A stretch of DNA of 37,933 nucleotides from CAUZFZ01 sp963579025 (GTDB taxonomy: Bacteria > Planctomycetota > Planctomycetia > Planctomycetales > Planctomycetaceae): positions 1 through 37,933 of the forward strand of contig CAUZFZ010000107.1 in the NCBI GenBank assembly GCA_963579025.1. The letters run 5' to 3'. Made by a program: the position numbers and the translations under genes. Of the stretch, positions 1 through 9,100 are shown piece by piece; position 1 is the stretch's first letter, and each line of letters starts with the position of its first letter. The notes under the pieces are model-generated. The model was not told the DNA's origin. It did not search any database and saw only the letters and a list, made by a program, of their open reading frames with translations.

Positions 1-63
1 AAAGAACTGGACCGAGCCTCCGCCGCCCGTCGGCGCGCAAAAAAGAAAGCGGCCCGAGGATAG
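1..63 (+). CDS. Possible C-terminal end of a basic protein (partial)
   Basis: Frame 1 is open from the window edge to a TAG at 61-63 and encodes about 20 residues ending in a Lys/Arg/Ala-rich tail (RRRAKKKAARG). Such tails are common at the ends of ribosomal or nucleic-acid-binding proteins, but this stretch is too short to assign a family. It would converge with ilvD, which lies on the other strand. It may equally be chance, because the gene body lies outside the window. Confidence 0.3.
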   Translation, partial: KELDRASAARRRAKKKAARG

Positions 64-561
64 GGTCGCGGTGCGCGCACCGCGTTTCCCGAGCCGCCGC
101 ATGCGCCGACATAACCCGCCCCCGCCACTGCGATCATTCTCCATCGATCCGCGACACCCTTCCACAAGCCTCACTCGACAAACCCTCCCTCAAAAACACA
201 AATCCCGGACGCCACTGCGCATAGGGTGCGGTGCCGAACAAACGGAATGGACTTCGATAGCAACTGCTGCGACGGAGGCGATACTCATCCGGATAACTGT
301 CGACGGCCCATATTTACCTCGCCTCGCGTGTTGACCGATGCCTGCGAGAGGACTCGCGCTGCCCAGGAACGGAGATTACCGCGAAGGTCTCGTGGCTGAC
401 GGCGATGATTTCGTCACATTCGAACTCCAAACACCGTACATCATCGGCGCCACGCCGCTAACGACAGCTCGTGGGGAATCTACGACACTGGCTGTCGAAA
501 CGGACTCCTGGGCGGGCGACTTGATGCGGGATGAAGGGGAGTGGGCGCCCCGCCGTTTCCC
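64..561. other. Intergenic stretch with no recognisable gene
   Basis: About 500 bases lie between the possible partial C-terminus and the ilvD stop codon. Short open frames exist on both strands but run on into ilvD as antisense shadows. They show no recognisable domain, signal peptide or convincing ribosome-binding site. No hairpin followed by a T-tract was seen for ilvD. Confidence 0.5.
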
Positions 562-2247
562 TCACTCGTCGGTGACACAGCCCTCGGATGCCGACTTCAC
601 AGTCTTGATGTATTTGTACAGTGTTCCCCGCGTGAACTTGAATGGCGGAGCCGACCATGCCGCTTTCCGCTGTTCCATTTCCGCGTCGGTTACGGCCACG
701 TCGATCCGATTGGTTTCGGCGTCGATTGTGATCTCGTCTCCGTTCTTCACCAGTGCAATCGGGCCGCCAGCCTGAGCTTCCGGAGTCACGTGACCAACGA
801 TGAATCCGTGAGAACCACCGGAGAACCGGCCATCCGTGATCAGCGCGACGTCTTTCTCCAGACCTACTCCGACAATCGCGGACGTCGGCGTCAGCATCTC
901 CGGCATGCCTGGACCGCCCTGTGGTCCTTCGAAACGAATGATGATCACATCACCTTTCTGTATCTCCTTGTCCTCAAGACCGCGAAGCATGTCCTCTTCC
1001 GAGTCGTAGCACCGGGCCGGGCCGGAGAATCGCAGCCCCTCTTTGCCGGTGATCTTGGCGACAGCACCGTCCGGGCAGAAATTGCCCCGCATGATCCGGA
1101 TGTGTCCCGACTCTTTGATTGGCGACTCGATCGGCTTGATGATGTCCTGCCCCTCGGCCAGGCCGTCCAGTTCGGCCAGGTTTTCGGCCAGCGTCCGGCC
1201 GGTCACGGTCATGCAATCACCAGTGAGGAGCCCCTTCTCCAACAGATACTTCTGCACCGCCGGAGTACCACCGACCTGGTGCAGGTCATCCATGACATAC
1301 TTACCGCTCGGCTTGAGATCGGCGATGAACGGTATGCGGTCGCTGACCGACTGGAAATCGTCGATTGTGAGATCGACATCGACCGCTCGTGCCATGGCAA
1401 TCAGGTGCAGCACGGCGTTCGTCGAACCACCCAGTGCCATGACAATGACCATCGCGTTCTCGAACGCCTCACGCGTCATGATGTCACGCGGTTTGAGGTC
1501 CAGCTCCAGCAACTTCCGCACGGCTTTGCCGGCTTCCATACACTCGCCCAGCTTCAACGGATCTTCCGCGGGGATCGACGAGCTGTAAGGCAGCGACATC
1601 CCCAGCGTCTCAATCGCCGACGACATCGTGTTGGCTGTGTACATGCCGCCGCAGGCACCGGCTCCCGGGCAACTGTTTCGCACAATTTCCTGCCGCTCTT
1701 CGTCGTCGATCTGATCCGTCAGATACTGGCCGTACGACTGAAACGCGGAAACGATGTCGAGCTTGGCATGCCGTGGTGTGCATCCGGCTCGAATCGTGCC
1801 GCCATAGACCATCAGCGACGGCCGATTGACGCGCCCCATCGCAATGAGGCAGCCGGGCATATTCTTGTCGCAGCCGGGGATCGTGATCAGACCGTCGTAC
1901 CACTGCGCGCCCATGACCGTTTCGATCGAGTCGGCGATCAGGTCGCGGGACTGCAGCGAGTAGCTCATCCCGTCCGTGCCCATCGAGATGCCGTCGCTGA
2001 CCCCGATGGTGTTGAACTGCAGGCCAAGCAGGCCGGCCCCAGCCACACCCTCTTTGCATTTCCGACCGAGGTCCAGCAGGTGCATGTTGCACGAGTTTCC
2101 TTCGTACCACATGCTCGCAATGCCGACCTGGGCCATGTTCATGTCGTCTTCACTCATGCCGGTTGCATACAGCATGGCCTGCGATGCACCCTGAGAACGC
2201 GGCTGCGTGATCTTCGCACTGAATTTGTTGAGCTGCTGTTCCGACAT
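562..2247 (-). CDS. ilvD: Dihydroxy-acid dehydratase
   Basis: This is a full-length IlvD (561 residues), the enzyme that dehydrates 2,3-dihydroxy-3-methylvalerate or dihydroxyisovalerate to the 2-keto acid in isoleucine and valine synthesis. The three family cysteines are visible: C53 in GNSCN, C126 in GCDKNMPG and C199 in GAGACGGMYTANTM. Three ligands of this pattern fit the [2Fe-2S]-type members of the IlvD/Edd family, although the cluster type is inferred. The C-terminal GFIVGHVTPEAQAGGPIA motif is also present. The frame extends upstream to a GTG at 2262, but the ATG at 2247 is preferred because GTGAGGA lies about 8 bases upstream of it and the GTG has no Shine-Dalgarno sequence. No other ilv or leu gene is adjacent. 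The product is cytoplasmic. Confidence 0.96.
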   Translation of the reverse strand: MSEQQLNKFSAKITQPRSQGASQAMLYATGMSEDDMNMAQVGIASMWYEGNSCNMHLLDLGRKCKEGVAGAGLLGLQFNTIGVSDGISMGTDGMSYSLQSRDLIADSIETVMGAQWYDGLITIPGCDKNMPGCLIAMGRVNRPSLMVYGGTIRAGCTPRHAKLDIVSAFQSYGQYLTDQIDDEERQEIVRNSCPGAGACGGMYTANTMSSAIETLGMSLPYSSSIPAEDPLKLGECMEAGKAVRKLLELDLKPRDIMTREAFENAMVIVMALGGSTNAVLHLIAMARAVDVDLTIDDFQSVSDRIPFIADLKPSGKYVMDDLHQVGGTPAVQKYLLEKGLLTGDCMTVTGRTLAENLAELDGLAEGQDIIKPIESPIKESGHIRIMRGNFCPDGAVAKITGKEGLRFSGPARCYDSEEDMLRGLEDKEIQKGDVIIIRFEGPQGGPGMPEMLTPTSAIVGVGLEKDVALITDGRFSGGSHGFIVGHVTPEAQAGGPIALVKNGDEITIDAETNRIDVAVTDAEMEQRKAAWSAPPFKFTRGTLYKYIKTVKSASEGCVTDE

Positions 2248-2267
2248 CGTCTGAATCCTCACGAAAC

Positions 2268-2303
2268 AAAAAATGACCCGGACTCTCCGGGGAGGCCGGG
2301 TCA
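2268..2303 (-). terminator. Intrinsic terminator downstream of the 2334-3596 PQQ-propeller gene
   Basis: Read on the minus strand, an 8-bp perfect stem (TGACCCGG paired with CCGGGTCA at 2274-2281 and 2296-2303, 14-base GC-rich loop) is followed directly by six T residues. This is a textbook Rho-independent terminator. It sits between the PQQ-propeller stop codon and the ilvD start, so it should separate the two minus-strand transcription units. Confidence 0.85.
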
Positions 2304-2333
2304 GAAAACGGCGTGGTCAACCTTCAACCAGGG

Positions 2334-3596
2334 TCACTCAGCGCGGACGTTATAGCACGTCAGATTTGTCATGTCCCGCAGGAAGAATTTTCCGTTGGCG
2401 ACGACCGGATGAGCCCACGTCTGCTTTCCTCGCTTCGGTACGGAAAAACGGCCTTTCTCGATGTACTCCTCGGAGTTCACCTCGACGAGCGTAACTTCGT
2501 TCCTCTCGCCATAGCAGTACAGATGCCCGTCCGCGTAGCACAGCGATCCCTTTCCGGCGCTACGGGCCTGCCACTTGATCTCGCCGGTCTCGAAACTCAC
2601 GCACAGCAACGCCCCGCTACCGGTCCCGTACATGTAACCATCTACGAGCACCATGCCGCCGTGCTGGTTCTGAATCTTCTTCTCAAAATACACTTCCGGC
2701 GCCGTAAACCCATCTTCGCCCTTCACGAGACGGACTGCTCCGCCGCCGGTCCCGTAGGCGGATGCCGAGAACACCATGTCGTTGTGAAAAATTGGAGTCG
2801 ACACGCTGGCTGTACCATTTGCCGAATTTCCATACCACCACAACAGGTCGCCAGAGCCAGCATCGACTCCCACGACGCGGGGCGGAGCGTCCTTTCCGGC
2901 TCCACCCGTAAATGTGATGATCTGCCGGACGCCGTTCGATTCCGCAACGATCGCTGAGCAGTAGTGAGCCCGGTCCTTCACACCCTCACTGCGCCACACC
3001 ACGTCGCCCGTCATCTTGTTCAGAGCCGCGACACAGCCGTTCCGACCACCGGGAATCACGATCAGGTTGTCACCATCAATCAACGGACTTTCGCTGTATC
3101 CCCAGCCCGGCCTTCCGCCACCAAGATCCTTCACGAGATGCTTCGACCAGACGACGTCACCAGATTCCGCCTTCAGACAGGTCAGGTCTCCGCCGCCGCC
3201 AATGACGTAAACCAGATTGCCGTCGACCGTTGGCGTGCCACGAGCGCCATTGCCGCGACCATGCGTGTAAACCTTTTCCTCTGCCGGCGAGCGCACAGAC
3301 CAGATGATCGATCCGTCCTCTTGACTCAGGCACAGAATGCGGCCTTCGTCTCCAACATTCCCCTGTGTGAAGACCCGACCATCCGCGACAGCCAGAGACG
3401 AATAACTCTCGCCCACCGTATCGACCTGCCATGCAACCGGCGGTCCGCCTTCGGGCCACTCTTTCCGCAGCCCGGTGTCCTTCGACAGACCGGTGCGGTC
3501 AACGCCACGGAACTGAGGCCAGTCCGTCGGACTTGCAGCTTGGACCGATCCAGTGATCACAGCCAGATACAAAAGAGAAAGCGTTGATCTAAACAC
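2334..3596 (-). CDS. Exported PQQ-type beta-propeller protein
   Basis: A 420-residue protein with an N-terminal signal peptide ending near VQA, then the motif DWPQFRGVDRTGLS that opens many planctomycete PQQ-binding-like proteins. The body is a series of propeller blades with repeated patterns such as GRVFTQG, GNLVYVIGGGGDLTCL and GYMYGTGSGALLCV. These proteins belong to the outer membrane biogenesis (BamB-like)/PQQ-dehydrogenase-like superfamily, but no catalytic residue set for a dehydrogenase is evident. The likely role is periplasmic binding or scaffolding, with unknown ligand. The start is a GTG with GAGG 7 bases upstream. The strong terminator just downstream suggests a monocistronic unit. 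Confidence 0.88.
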   Translation of the reverse strand: MFRSTLSLLYLAVITGSVQAASPTDWPQFRGVDRTGLSKDTGLRKEWPEGGPPVAWQVDTVGESYSSLAVADGRVFTQGNVGDEGRILCLSQEDGSIIWSVRSPAEEKVYTHGRGNGARGTPTVDGNLVYVIGGGGDLTCLKAESGDVVWSKHLVKDLGGGRPGWGYSESPLIDGDNLIVIPGGRNGCVAALNKMTGDVVWRSEGVKDRAHYCSAIVAESNGVRQIITFTGGAGKDAPPRVVGVDAGSGDLLWWYGNSANGTASVSTPIFHNDMVFSASAYGTGGGAVRLVKGEDGFTAPEVYFEKKIQNQHGGMVLVDGYMYGTGSGALLCVSFETGEIKWQARSAGKGSLCYADGHLYCYGERNEVTLVEVNSEEYIEKGRFSVPKRGKQTWAHPVVANGKFFLRDMTNLTCYNVRAE

Positions 3597-3652
3597 GGCG
3601 GGACCTCATTGGAGAGGGAGTGAGGAGGGATCGCTGGGGCATCCTCTATCTA

Positions 3653-3695
3653 AGTCCCCTCTCCCATGTGGGGAGAGGGTTGGGGAGAGGGGCAC
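3653..3695. repeat. REP-like CCCTCTCCC hairpin
   Basis: CCCCTCTCCC (3656-3665) can pair with GGGGAGAGGG (3670-3679), and a second near-copy of the right arm follows at 3682-3692. Two alternative right arms for one left arm make a switchable hairpin. Sequences of this kind are common extragenic repeats in high-GC genomes. It lies between the starts of the PQQ gene and the end of the metallopeptidase gene and may act as a transcription end or an mRNA stabiliser. Confidence 0.5.
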
Positions 3696-3803
3696 CAGTC
3701 GTCCGGCGTCGACTTCGCCAGCCCGGACACTTTGAGGGATCCAGCTCTACCGCGAAACCGAATGGGACGGAGTCGTGCTGCCTGGTTTGCAACAGGCCAG
3801 CGA

Positions 3804-4490
3804 TCAATCGTCGCTGGACCCGCCCAGAATGTGCATCGCGTAGTACAGGAACTGCAGTAGCGTTTGCAGCGTCGCGGCGACGTAGGTCCAGCCGGCGGCG
3901 TTAAGCACTCCGCGGACGGCCTCGCCACCAGGTCCGTCGATGACTCCGTATTCAGCAAGCAGCACCTTGGCTCGATTACTTGCGTCGAATTCGACGGGCA
4001 GATTGACGAGCTGGAAGAACAGCACGCCGCCAAAGGCGACCAACCCGATCACCAGCAGGCCAGGCTGTGCCAGAATAGCTCCCAGAATCATCATCCCAAT
4101 GAATATCCACGGGCCGAACCGGGCGGCAGGCACGGCGGCATTGCGGATCACCAGCGGCATGTAGCCAGTCGCGTGCTGAATTGCGTGTCCCGCTTCGTGA
4201 GCTGCAATGCCAACGGCCGTGGCCGTGCGTGACTGATACACATCGCGGCTGAGCCTCAATACGCGGTGGCTCGGGTCATAATGATCCGACAGAAATCCGT
4301 GAGCTTCCTCGATACCGACGTGCTGCAGTCCGGCGCGGTCCAGAATATGGCGAGCTGCTGCTGCTCCGCTGAGTCGTGCATCGACGCGCATACCCTTCGA
4401 GTAGTTCGAGTGGACTTTGGCCTGAGCCCACATCATCAGCAGAATCGCAGGGGAGATAAAAAGCAGGTACACGGGGTCAAAGAAGATCAT
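3804..4490 (-). CDS. Membrane zinc metallopeptidase, YugP/Zn_peptidase_2 family
   Basis: At 228 residues this matches the usual length of the YugP-type neutral zinc metallopeptidase family (Pfam Zn_peptidase_2). An N-terminal membrane segment (residues about 7-22) is followed by a soluble domain and the catalytic zinc motif HEAGH at residues 98-102 (AAHEAGHAIQHATGY). Two or three hydrophobic segments follow (about 125-165). The tail contains the family-type VEFDASNRA and a hydrophobic TLLQFLYY stretch. The product should be an inner-membrane peptidase. The biological substrates of this family are not established. The neighbouring nnrD lies upstream on the same strand, about 100 bases away, so weak co-transcription is possible. 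Confidence 0.93.
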   Translation of the reverse strand: MIFFDPVYLLFISPAILLMMWAQAKVHSNYSKGMRVDARLSGAAAARHILDRAGLQHVGIEEAHGFLSDHYDPSHRVLRLSRDVYQSRTATAVGIAAHEAGHAIQHATGYMPLVIRNAAVPAARFGPWIFIGMMILGAILAQPGLLVIGLVAFGGVLFFQLVNLPVEFDASNRAKVLLAEYGVIDGPGGEAVRGVLNAAGWTYVAATLQTLLQFLYYAMHILGGSSDD

Positions 4491-4592
4491 GGGTTTCTCC
4501 GCTCAATCCTCTACTCAGTTTCTGGACTTGTCCCATCCGACAGGACGTTGATTCTGTAAGCGAATCCGTCACTGCAGATCTACGTCAGGATT

Positions 4593-5477
4593 TCATTTTT
4601 CGCCGGAAATCCGCAGTCGCTTCCAGGCGGGCCCCAGAAAACGGGGCAGGTCCGTCGCAATCAGCCCCGGTTCTGAGAGTTCTTCGGCTGCCAGGTCGCC
4701 AGCCAGTCCATGCAGGTAGACGGCCAGTCGAGCGGCCTCGAACGGTTCCATTCCGCTGGCAAGCAGCGCGCCGGTCAGGCCGGTGAGCACGTCTCCGGAA
4801 CCGCCGGTTGCCATGCCGCTGTTGCCAGTGGGGTTGACTGCGACTCGCTTGCCGTCCGTGACAACCGTGCCCGGCCCTTTCAGAACCAGGACGATTCCAT
4901 GCCGAGCCGCGAAGTCGCGGGCAACGTCCTCGCGTCGCTTCTGGATCTCGCCAATCGTCAATCCGCACAAACGCGACAGCTCGCCAGCGTGCGGAGTCAG
5001 GATACGCGGCCCGGCCGGGTTTGCTAGGATTTCAGATCCGCCCAAAAACTCATCGGCCAGCACATTCAGGCCATCGGCATCGACAACCGCCGGGACAGTG
5101 GCTGCGGTGTACAGCGCTCGAACCACCTCACGAACGGAATCTGAATTGCCCAAGCCCGGACCGATGGCCAGCGCGTCCTTGCCCGACAGAAGTGCCTGGG
5201 CAGCGGCCAACGCCGACGCATCGAGCTGGCCGGATTCATTCTCGGGCAGGCCAATCGTCTGATAGCAGGGTTCCGCACCGGCCACGATGGCCTGAACGCC
5301 CTCGGGACAGGCGACAAAGACCAGTCCTGCCCCTCCGCGCAATGCCCCCATGCCCGCCAGGCACGCAGCTCCGCTCATGTTGCGGCTGCCGGCGATAACC
5401 AGCACGCGGCCAAACGTGCCCTTGTGGCCGTCGGCTGGCCGCTCCGGGTATCGGGGAATGTCCTGTACTGCAGACAT
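4593..5477 (-). CDS. nnrD: ADP-dependent NAD(P)H-hydrate dehydratase
   Basis: This is the YjeF C-terminal (carbohydrate-kinase fold) enzyme that repairs hydrated NADH and NADPH using ADP or ATP. Visible landmarks include the glycine-rich start KGTFGRVLVIAGSRNMSGA, the LTPHAGELSRL motif, KGPGTVV, and the NPTGNSGMATGGSGDVLTG loop bearing the catalytic aspartate in GSGDVL. The length is 294 residues from the ATG at 5477. The frame stays open further upstream to 5648, but the extra 57 residues are Arg/Cys-rich, unlike the family, and run into the neighbouring promoter region, so the internal ATG is chosen. The N-terminal epimerase half (YjeF_N) is absent here, so this is the stand-alone dehydratase form. 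It is transcribed divergently from the small lipoprotein gene at 5582. Confidence 0.93.
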   Translation of the reverse strand: MSAVQDIPRYPERPADGHKGTFGRVLVIAGSRNMSGAACLAGMGALRGGAGLVFVACPEGVQAIVAGAEPCYQTIGLPENESGQLDASALAAAQALLSGKDALAIGPGLGNSDSVREVVRALYTAATVPAVVDADGLNVLADEFLGGSEILANPAGPRILTPHAGELSRLCGLTIGEIQKRREDVARDFAARHGIVLVLKGPGTVVTDGKRVAVNPTGNSGMATGGSGDVLTGLTGALLASGMEPFEAARLAVYLHGLAGDLAAEELSEPGLIATDLPRFLGPAWKRLRISGEK

Positions 5478-5581
5478 TTGCTCGAATTCCGAGTTTGTAA
5501 TGAGGCATTTGAGACTGGACCGCACCGCAATATACTCCCGCCGCCACCGGGAGGGACACCGGTTGTGGCAGGGAGCAGACC

Positions 5582-5947
5582 ATGGATGGGATTCGCAAAC
5601 GGCATGCCGAGCCGATGGCATGGCCCCGACCGCTGATCGTGGCCGCATTGCTGGTATCGATCTGCCTGAATGGCTGCGCCTACGACCCGAAGCGATTCCA
5701 GCTTCCGTCGCTCACACGGCGTCACCCCGCAGTCGAACGTCGCCTGGCCGATTTCCACGATCCGTTTCCCGACGACACGCTGGGCCCGGAATCATCCGCT
5801 CGCCCGCCGAGTTTTGCTCGACAGAGAACACTCCCCCGACGCGCCGCCGATCTCCGCGGCGTCCATCTGCTCAACCCGCGCGACCGCCTGCCACCGGACG
5901 CAACGCGTGCCCCGAAAAACCGATTCGCCGGCAGCGTGCGCCCCTGA
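5582..5947 (+). CDS. Small predicted lipoprotein of unknown function
   Basis: A 121-residue protein with a charged N-terminus, a hydrophobic core (PLIVAALLVSI) and a lipobox CLNGC ending at Cys32, so a lipid-anchored periplasmic product is predicted. The mature part is rich in Pro, Arg and Asp (FHDPFPDDTLGPESSARPP) with low predicted structure. Nothing outside the leader is recognised as a named domain. The start is supported by an AGGGAG about 6 bases upstream of the ATG. It is divergent from nnrD and may share a bidirectional promoter region (5478-5581). Proteins of this build occur in planctomycete genomes, but no function is known to me. Confidence 0.65.
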   Translation: MDGIRKRHAEPMAWPRPLIVAALLVSICLNGCAYDPKRFQLPSLTRRHPAVERRLADFHDPFPDDTLGPESSARPPSFARQRTLPRRAADLRGVHLLNPRDRLPPDATRAPKNRFAGSVRP

Positions 5948-6152
5948 CCGAGTCAGCCCGGAAATGCCGCATTGAGTGGCTGAGGTCGAGCAATAGACGA
6001 CGCGTGTATTCCGAACCGTGCGTCGACTATCGATTCCTGGGGACTGTCGGAATTCGGATTGTCAGCTCGCTATAGCCGCAGTCACAGTGTCCCGTCACCT
6101 CGCTCAACGAGGCGAGACCGGTGACGACCACCAGCCCAGAAGGATGCGTCTT

Positions 6153-9100
6153 ATGGAACAGTCACGCTCACGCATCGTCCGGTCACACTGGATACTGCCG
6201 TCGGTCCTTGCCGCGCTGGTCAGTTGCAATCACAACACGCTCGTCGCAGACGAACCGAAGCTGCTCAAAGTGAGTGGCGTGCTGGTTGACCACGATGACA
6301 GGCAGCCGCTGCCAGGCATGGCACTGGCCCTTGATTTCAGCGACAAACAGGAGCATCTGGAAAACGACACCGTCTGCATCACCGACAACAAGGGACGCTT
6401 CGACTTCGAAGTGCCCGCCGCGCTCGACCCGTCCACAACACTGCAGCGTCCGCCGGAGATCATCGGCCTTCCGACGAATGGCGAAGCCTGGGCGCTGACC
6501 GCGTGCGATCCCGGACGGAAAATGCCCATGTTCGAGATGGTGAAACGCGCCGGTGCCCCTGGCGTGTCCCAATGGGGCACTGAGAAGGGGCGACGAACGA
6601 TGTGGGCGCGGGTCCGAGCTCCGGGCGAAATACAGGCAATCGTTCGTGACCACGACGGCAATGTGCTGGTCGACACAGACGTGCTCGTCGCATGGAACCA
6701 GGGCCGGTATGCCCGTGTCGGTTGGCGCGGCACGACGGATGCGAAGGGACGATTCCGACTGCGATGCCGGGCCCAGAACGGAACGTTGTTTGTCCTCGCG
6801 CCCGGCCGCGGCTGCTCGTTTGTAACCAGTCTGACCGTTACAGCAAGACAGCTCACGCGAGTCGATCTTCCGCCCCTCATGCCGCTCGCCCGAATCAGCG
6901 GGACGGTCGAAGCGGACTTCGCGCCTGGCGACGAAATCGAGATCGGTCAGTTTGGCTGGGACGATCGTCACGCCCGCCTTCAGCCGGACGGAAGCTTTGA
7001 ACTCGGCGACGTGATTCCCGGCTTCTGCCAGTTGCGATTGCGACACGCCGCGGGACCGGCATCAAAGGCCGAACACGAGACGTTGCTGAAACTGCTCGTA
7101 TCTCCCGGACAGCAGGTCACTGATCTGAATCTCGGTGCAGCCGAGCGGTTTCCGAAGCCGGAAAGCCTGCCGCTCGCGAAACGCAACGTCGACGACGCAG
7201 CCGATATTGCGAGGCGGATGTCTATAGCTCACGCCAGAACAAAGGTCTTTGCGACCGGACGCGTCATCGATACGCGAGGTCAGCCGATACGAGGCTGTCG
7301 GGTCATCGTGACGAATCAATATCACGGCGGCCTGCGCATGGTCGAGAAGACGGTCGAGACGCGAACCGACGACGATGGAACATGGCGCGTGGACGAAATC
7401 CACATGGGTGTCGGTAGTGTGATGGCGGCAGTGTTCGCGCCGGGTCGACCGGTGACCTACGCGCGGGGCACGGCAGTTGGAGTTCCCGGCACTGGGCGAG
7501 GCATGGTCATTGGCATCGGCGGCATCCGGACCGTTCCCGTGTTGAGCACGGAAACGGCCGACGACGACGACGAACCTCATGTGCGAGCCGACGCCATCGT
7601 CTCGGACCGCGGCGGTTCGATCACCGTGCGCGTTCTTGACCAGCAGCAGCCTGCGACGAAGGGTTTTGTGTGGTTGCATCTGAACGACTGGTACCAGCGA
7701 ACCGGCTTCGGCTGGGCTCGCCAGCAGGGACGGGGGGAACGTGAGCTGCGGGATTCGACGTGGCAGTTCACGCAGTCAGTCGACGCGCAGGGTGTCGCAC
7801 GCTTCGAAAATCTGCCGGCCGGCGAATACACGGCGTACGCCGTCGACGGAACCGAACAGGAACTCGCATCGCTGGCAAAACGCACAGTCTTCTCGTCTAA
7901 ACGTCCGCTCAAGGGACGAACACATCGCGGCATGGTTTCCGTGGCCGGAGAGAAACTGGATTACCTGTTGCAGATCGGCCAACTGCAGGCGGCCGTTCCA
8001 CTGCGAGTGCTCGGTCCCGACGGAAACCCGATCGCTTCGCAGAACGTCGGGATCAACTATCAGCGGCTGACCGCCGGCTCTGGTCGGAGCACAGGTCGAG
8101 AACTGGATGCCGACGGTCGCGTCGACTTCTACTTTGATACGCCCGGCCTGTGGCGAATGGCTTTGATGGGTCGGTCCGGCGGAGTCCATCGGTATCCAGT
8201 GCGTCATCCAGACTTCTCGGCCACCACCTTCATCGGCGTATCCAGCTTGCTGTCGCCCCAACACACACGGGAAATTCGACTCAGCCCGAATCACCGATCG
8301 CCGGATGCGATGTTGCGACTGCTCGACCGCGATGGCCGTGCCGCCCGCGCGTTCGTACGTATCAGCGATGTTGGCTCGGACGGACTGCCTGTCGTGATGG
8401 GCGCGACAGACTCGAACGGAGAATTCCGCCTCAGTGGATTCGATTCCACTCGAAATCACGACGTCGTCGTGTGGTTCGCCGATTCCCGCCCGCTACCGTC
8501 GCTCTCAATCGAACTGTCGGACGAGCAGTTGCTGGCGAGTCGCGGTCCGCAATTCAGCAAGTCGTTTTTCCGCCACGGAGAGCAGGTCGAAGTTCGAGAA
8601 GAACCGCAGAGCTATGTGCGCGGCCGCGCCAGCTTTCCGCCTGGACTGCGACGCGAGCATTACCGGCTGGACGTGTCCATCGAGGGCGCGTCTCACGACT
8701 TCGACCCGACGACCGGTGATTTTCTGATCGGCCCGCTCTCGACGCACAGCCTGCGCCTCATCTGGCGACATCGTGGCACGCCGCAGAACGTCGATGCCGT
8801 CAACGCGATTCTTCTCGCCGACGTCTCTGTTGAACCAGACTTCGTGACGCACGCGGACGTCGAACCCCAGCCGGTGCGCCGGGAAGAGCTGTGGATGGCT
8901 CGCAAACCAAACTGGCAGCCAGTGTCCGGTCGGGTGTGGCTGTTTGAGAAAGGGACGCCAGCGGCCAATACGCGATTCGCGGCCTACGCGGCGAATACGC
9001 GACAACCTGTGTCCGCTGGCTGCAGCGATCCACTCGGCCGTTTCCATACGGCAGCTCTCCACGTGTTCGGCCAGCAAGGCGATCCGCCCATTGACGGCAA

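Noticed and set aside
541..2355. A 604-codon plus-strand frame across ilvD
   Set aside because: Shadow of ilvD. It lacks a ribosome-binding site and any recognisable domain, whereas ilvD has all three cluster cysteines.
6183..7046. Minus-strand frames of 216-287 codons inside the giant lipoprotein gene
   Set aside because: They are shadows of a longer frame with signal peptide, good start site and repeated domain pattern.
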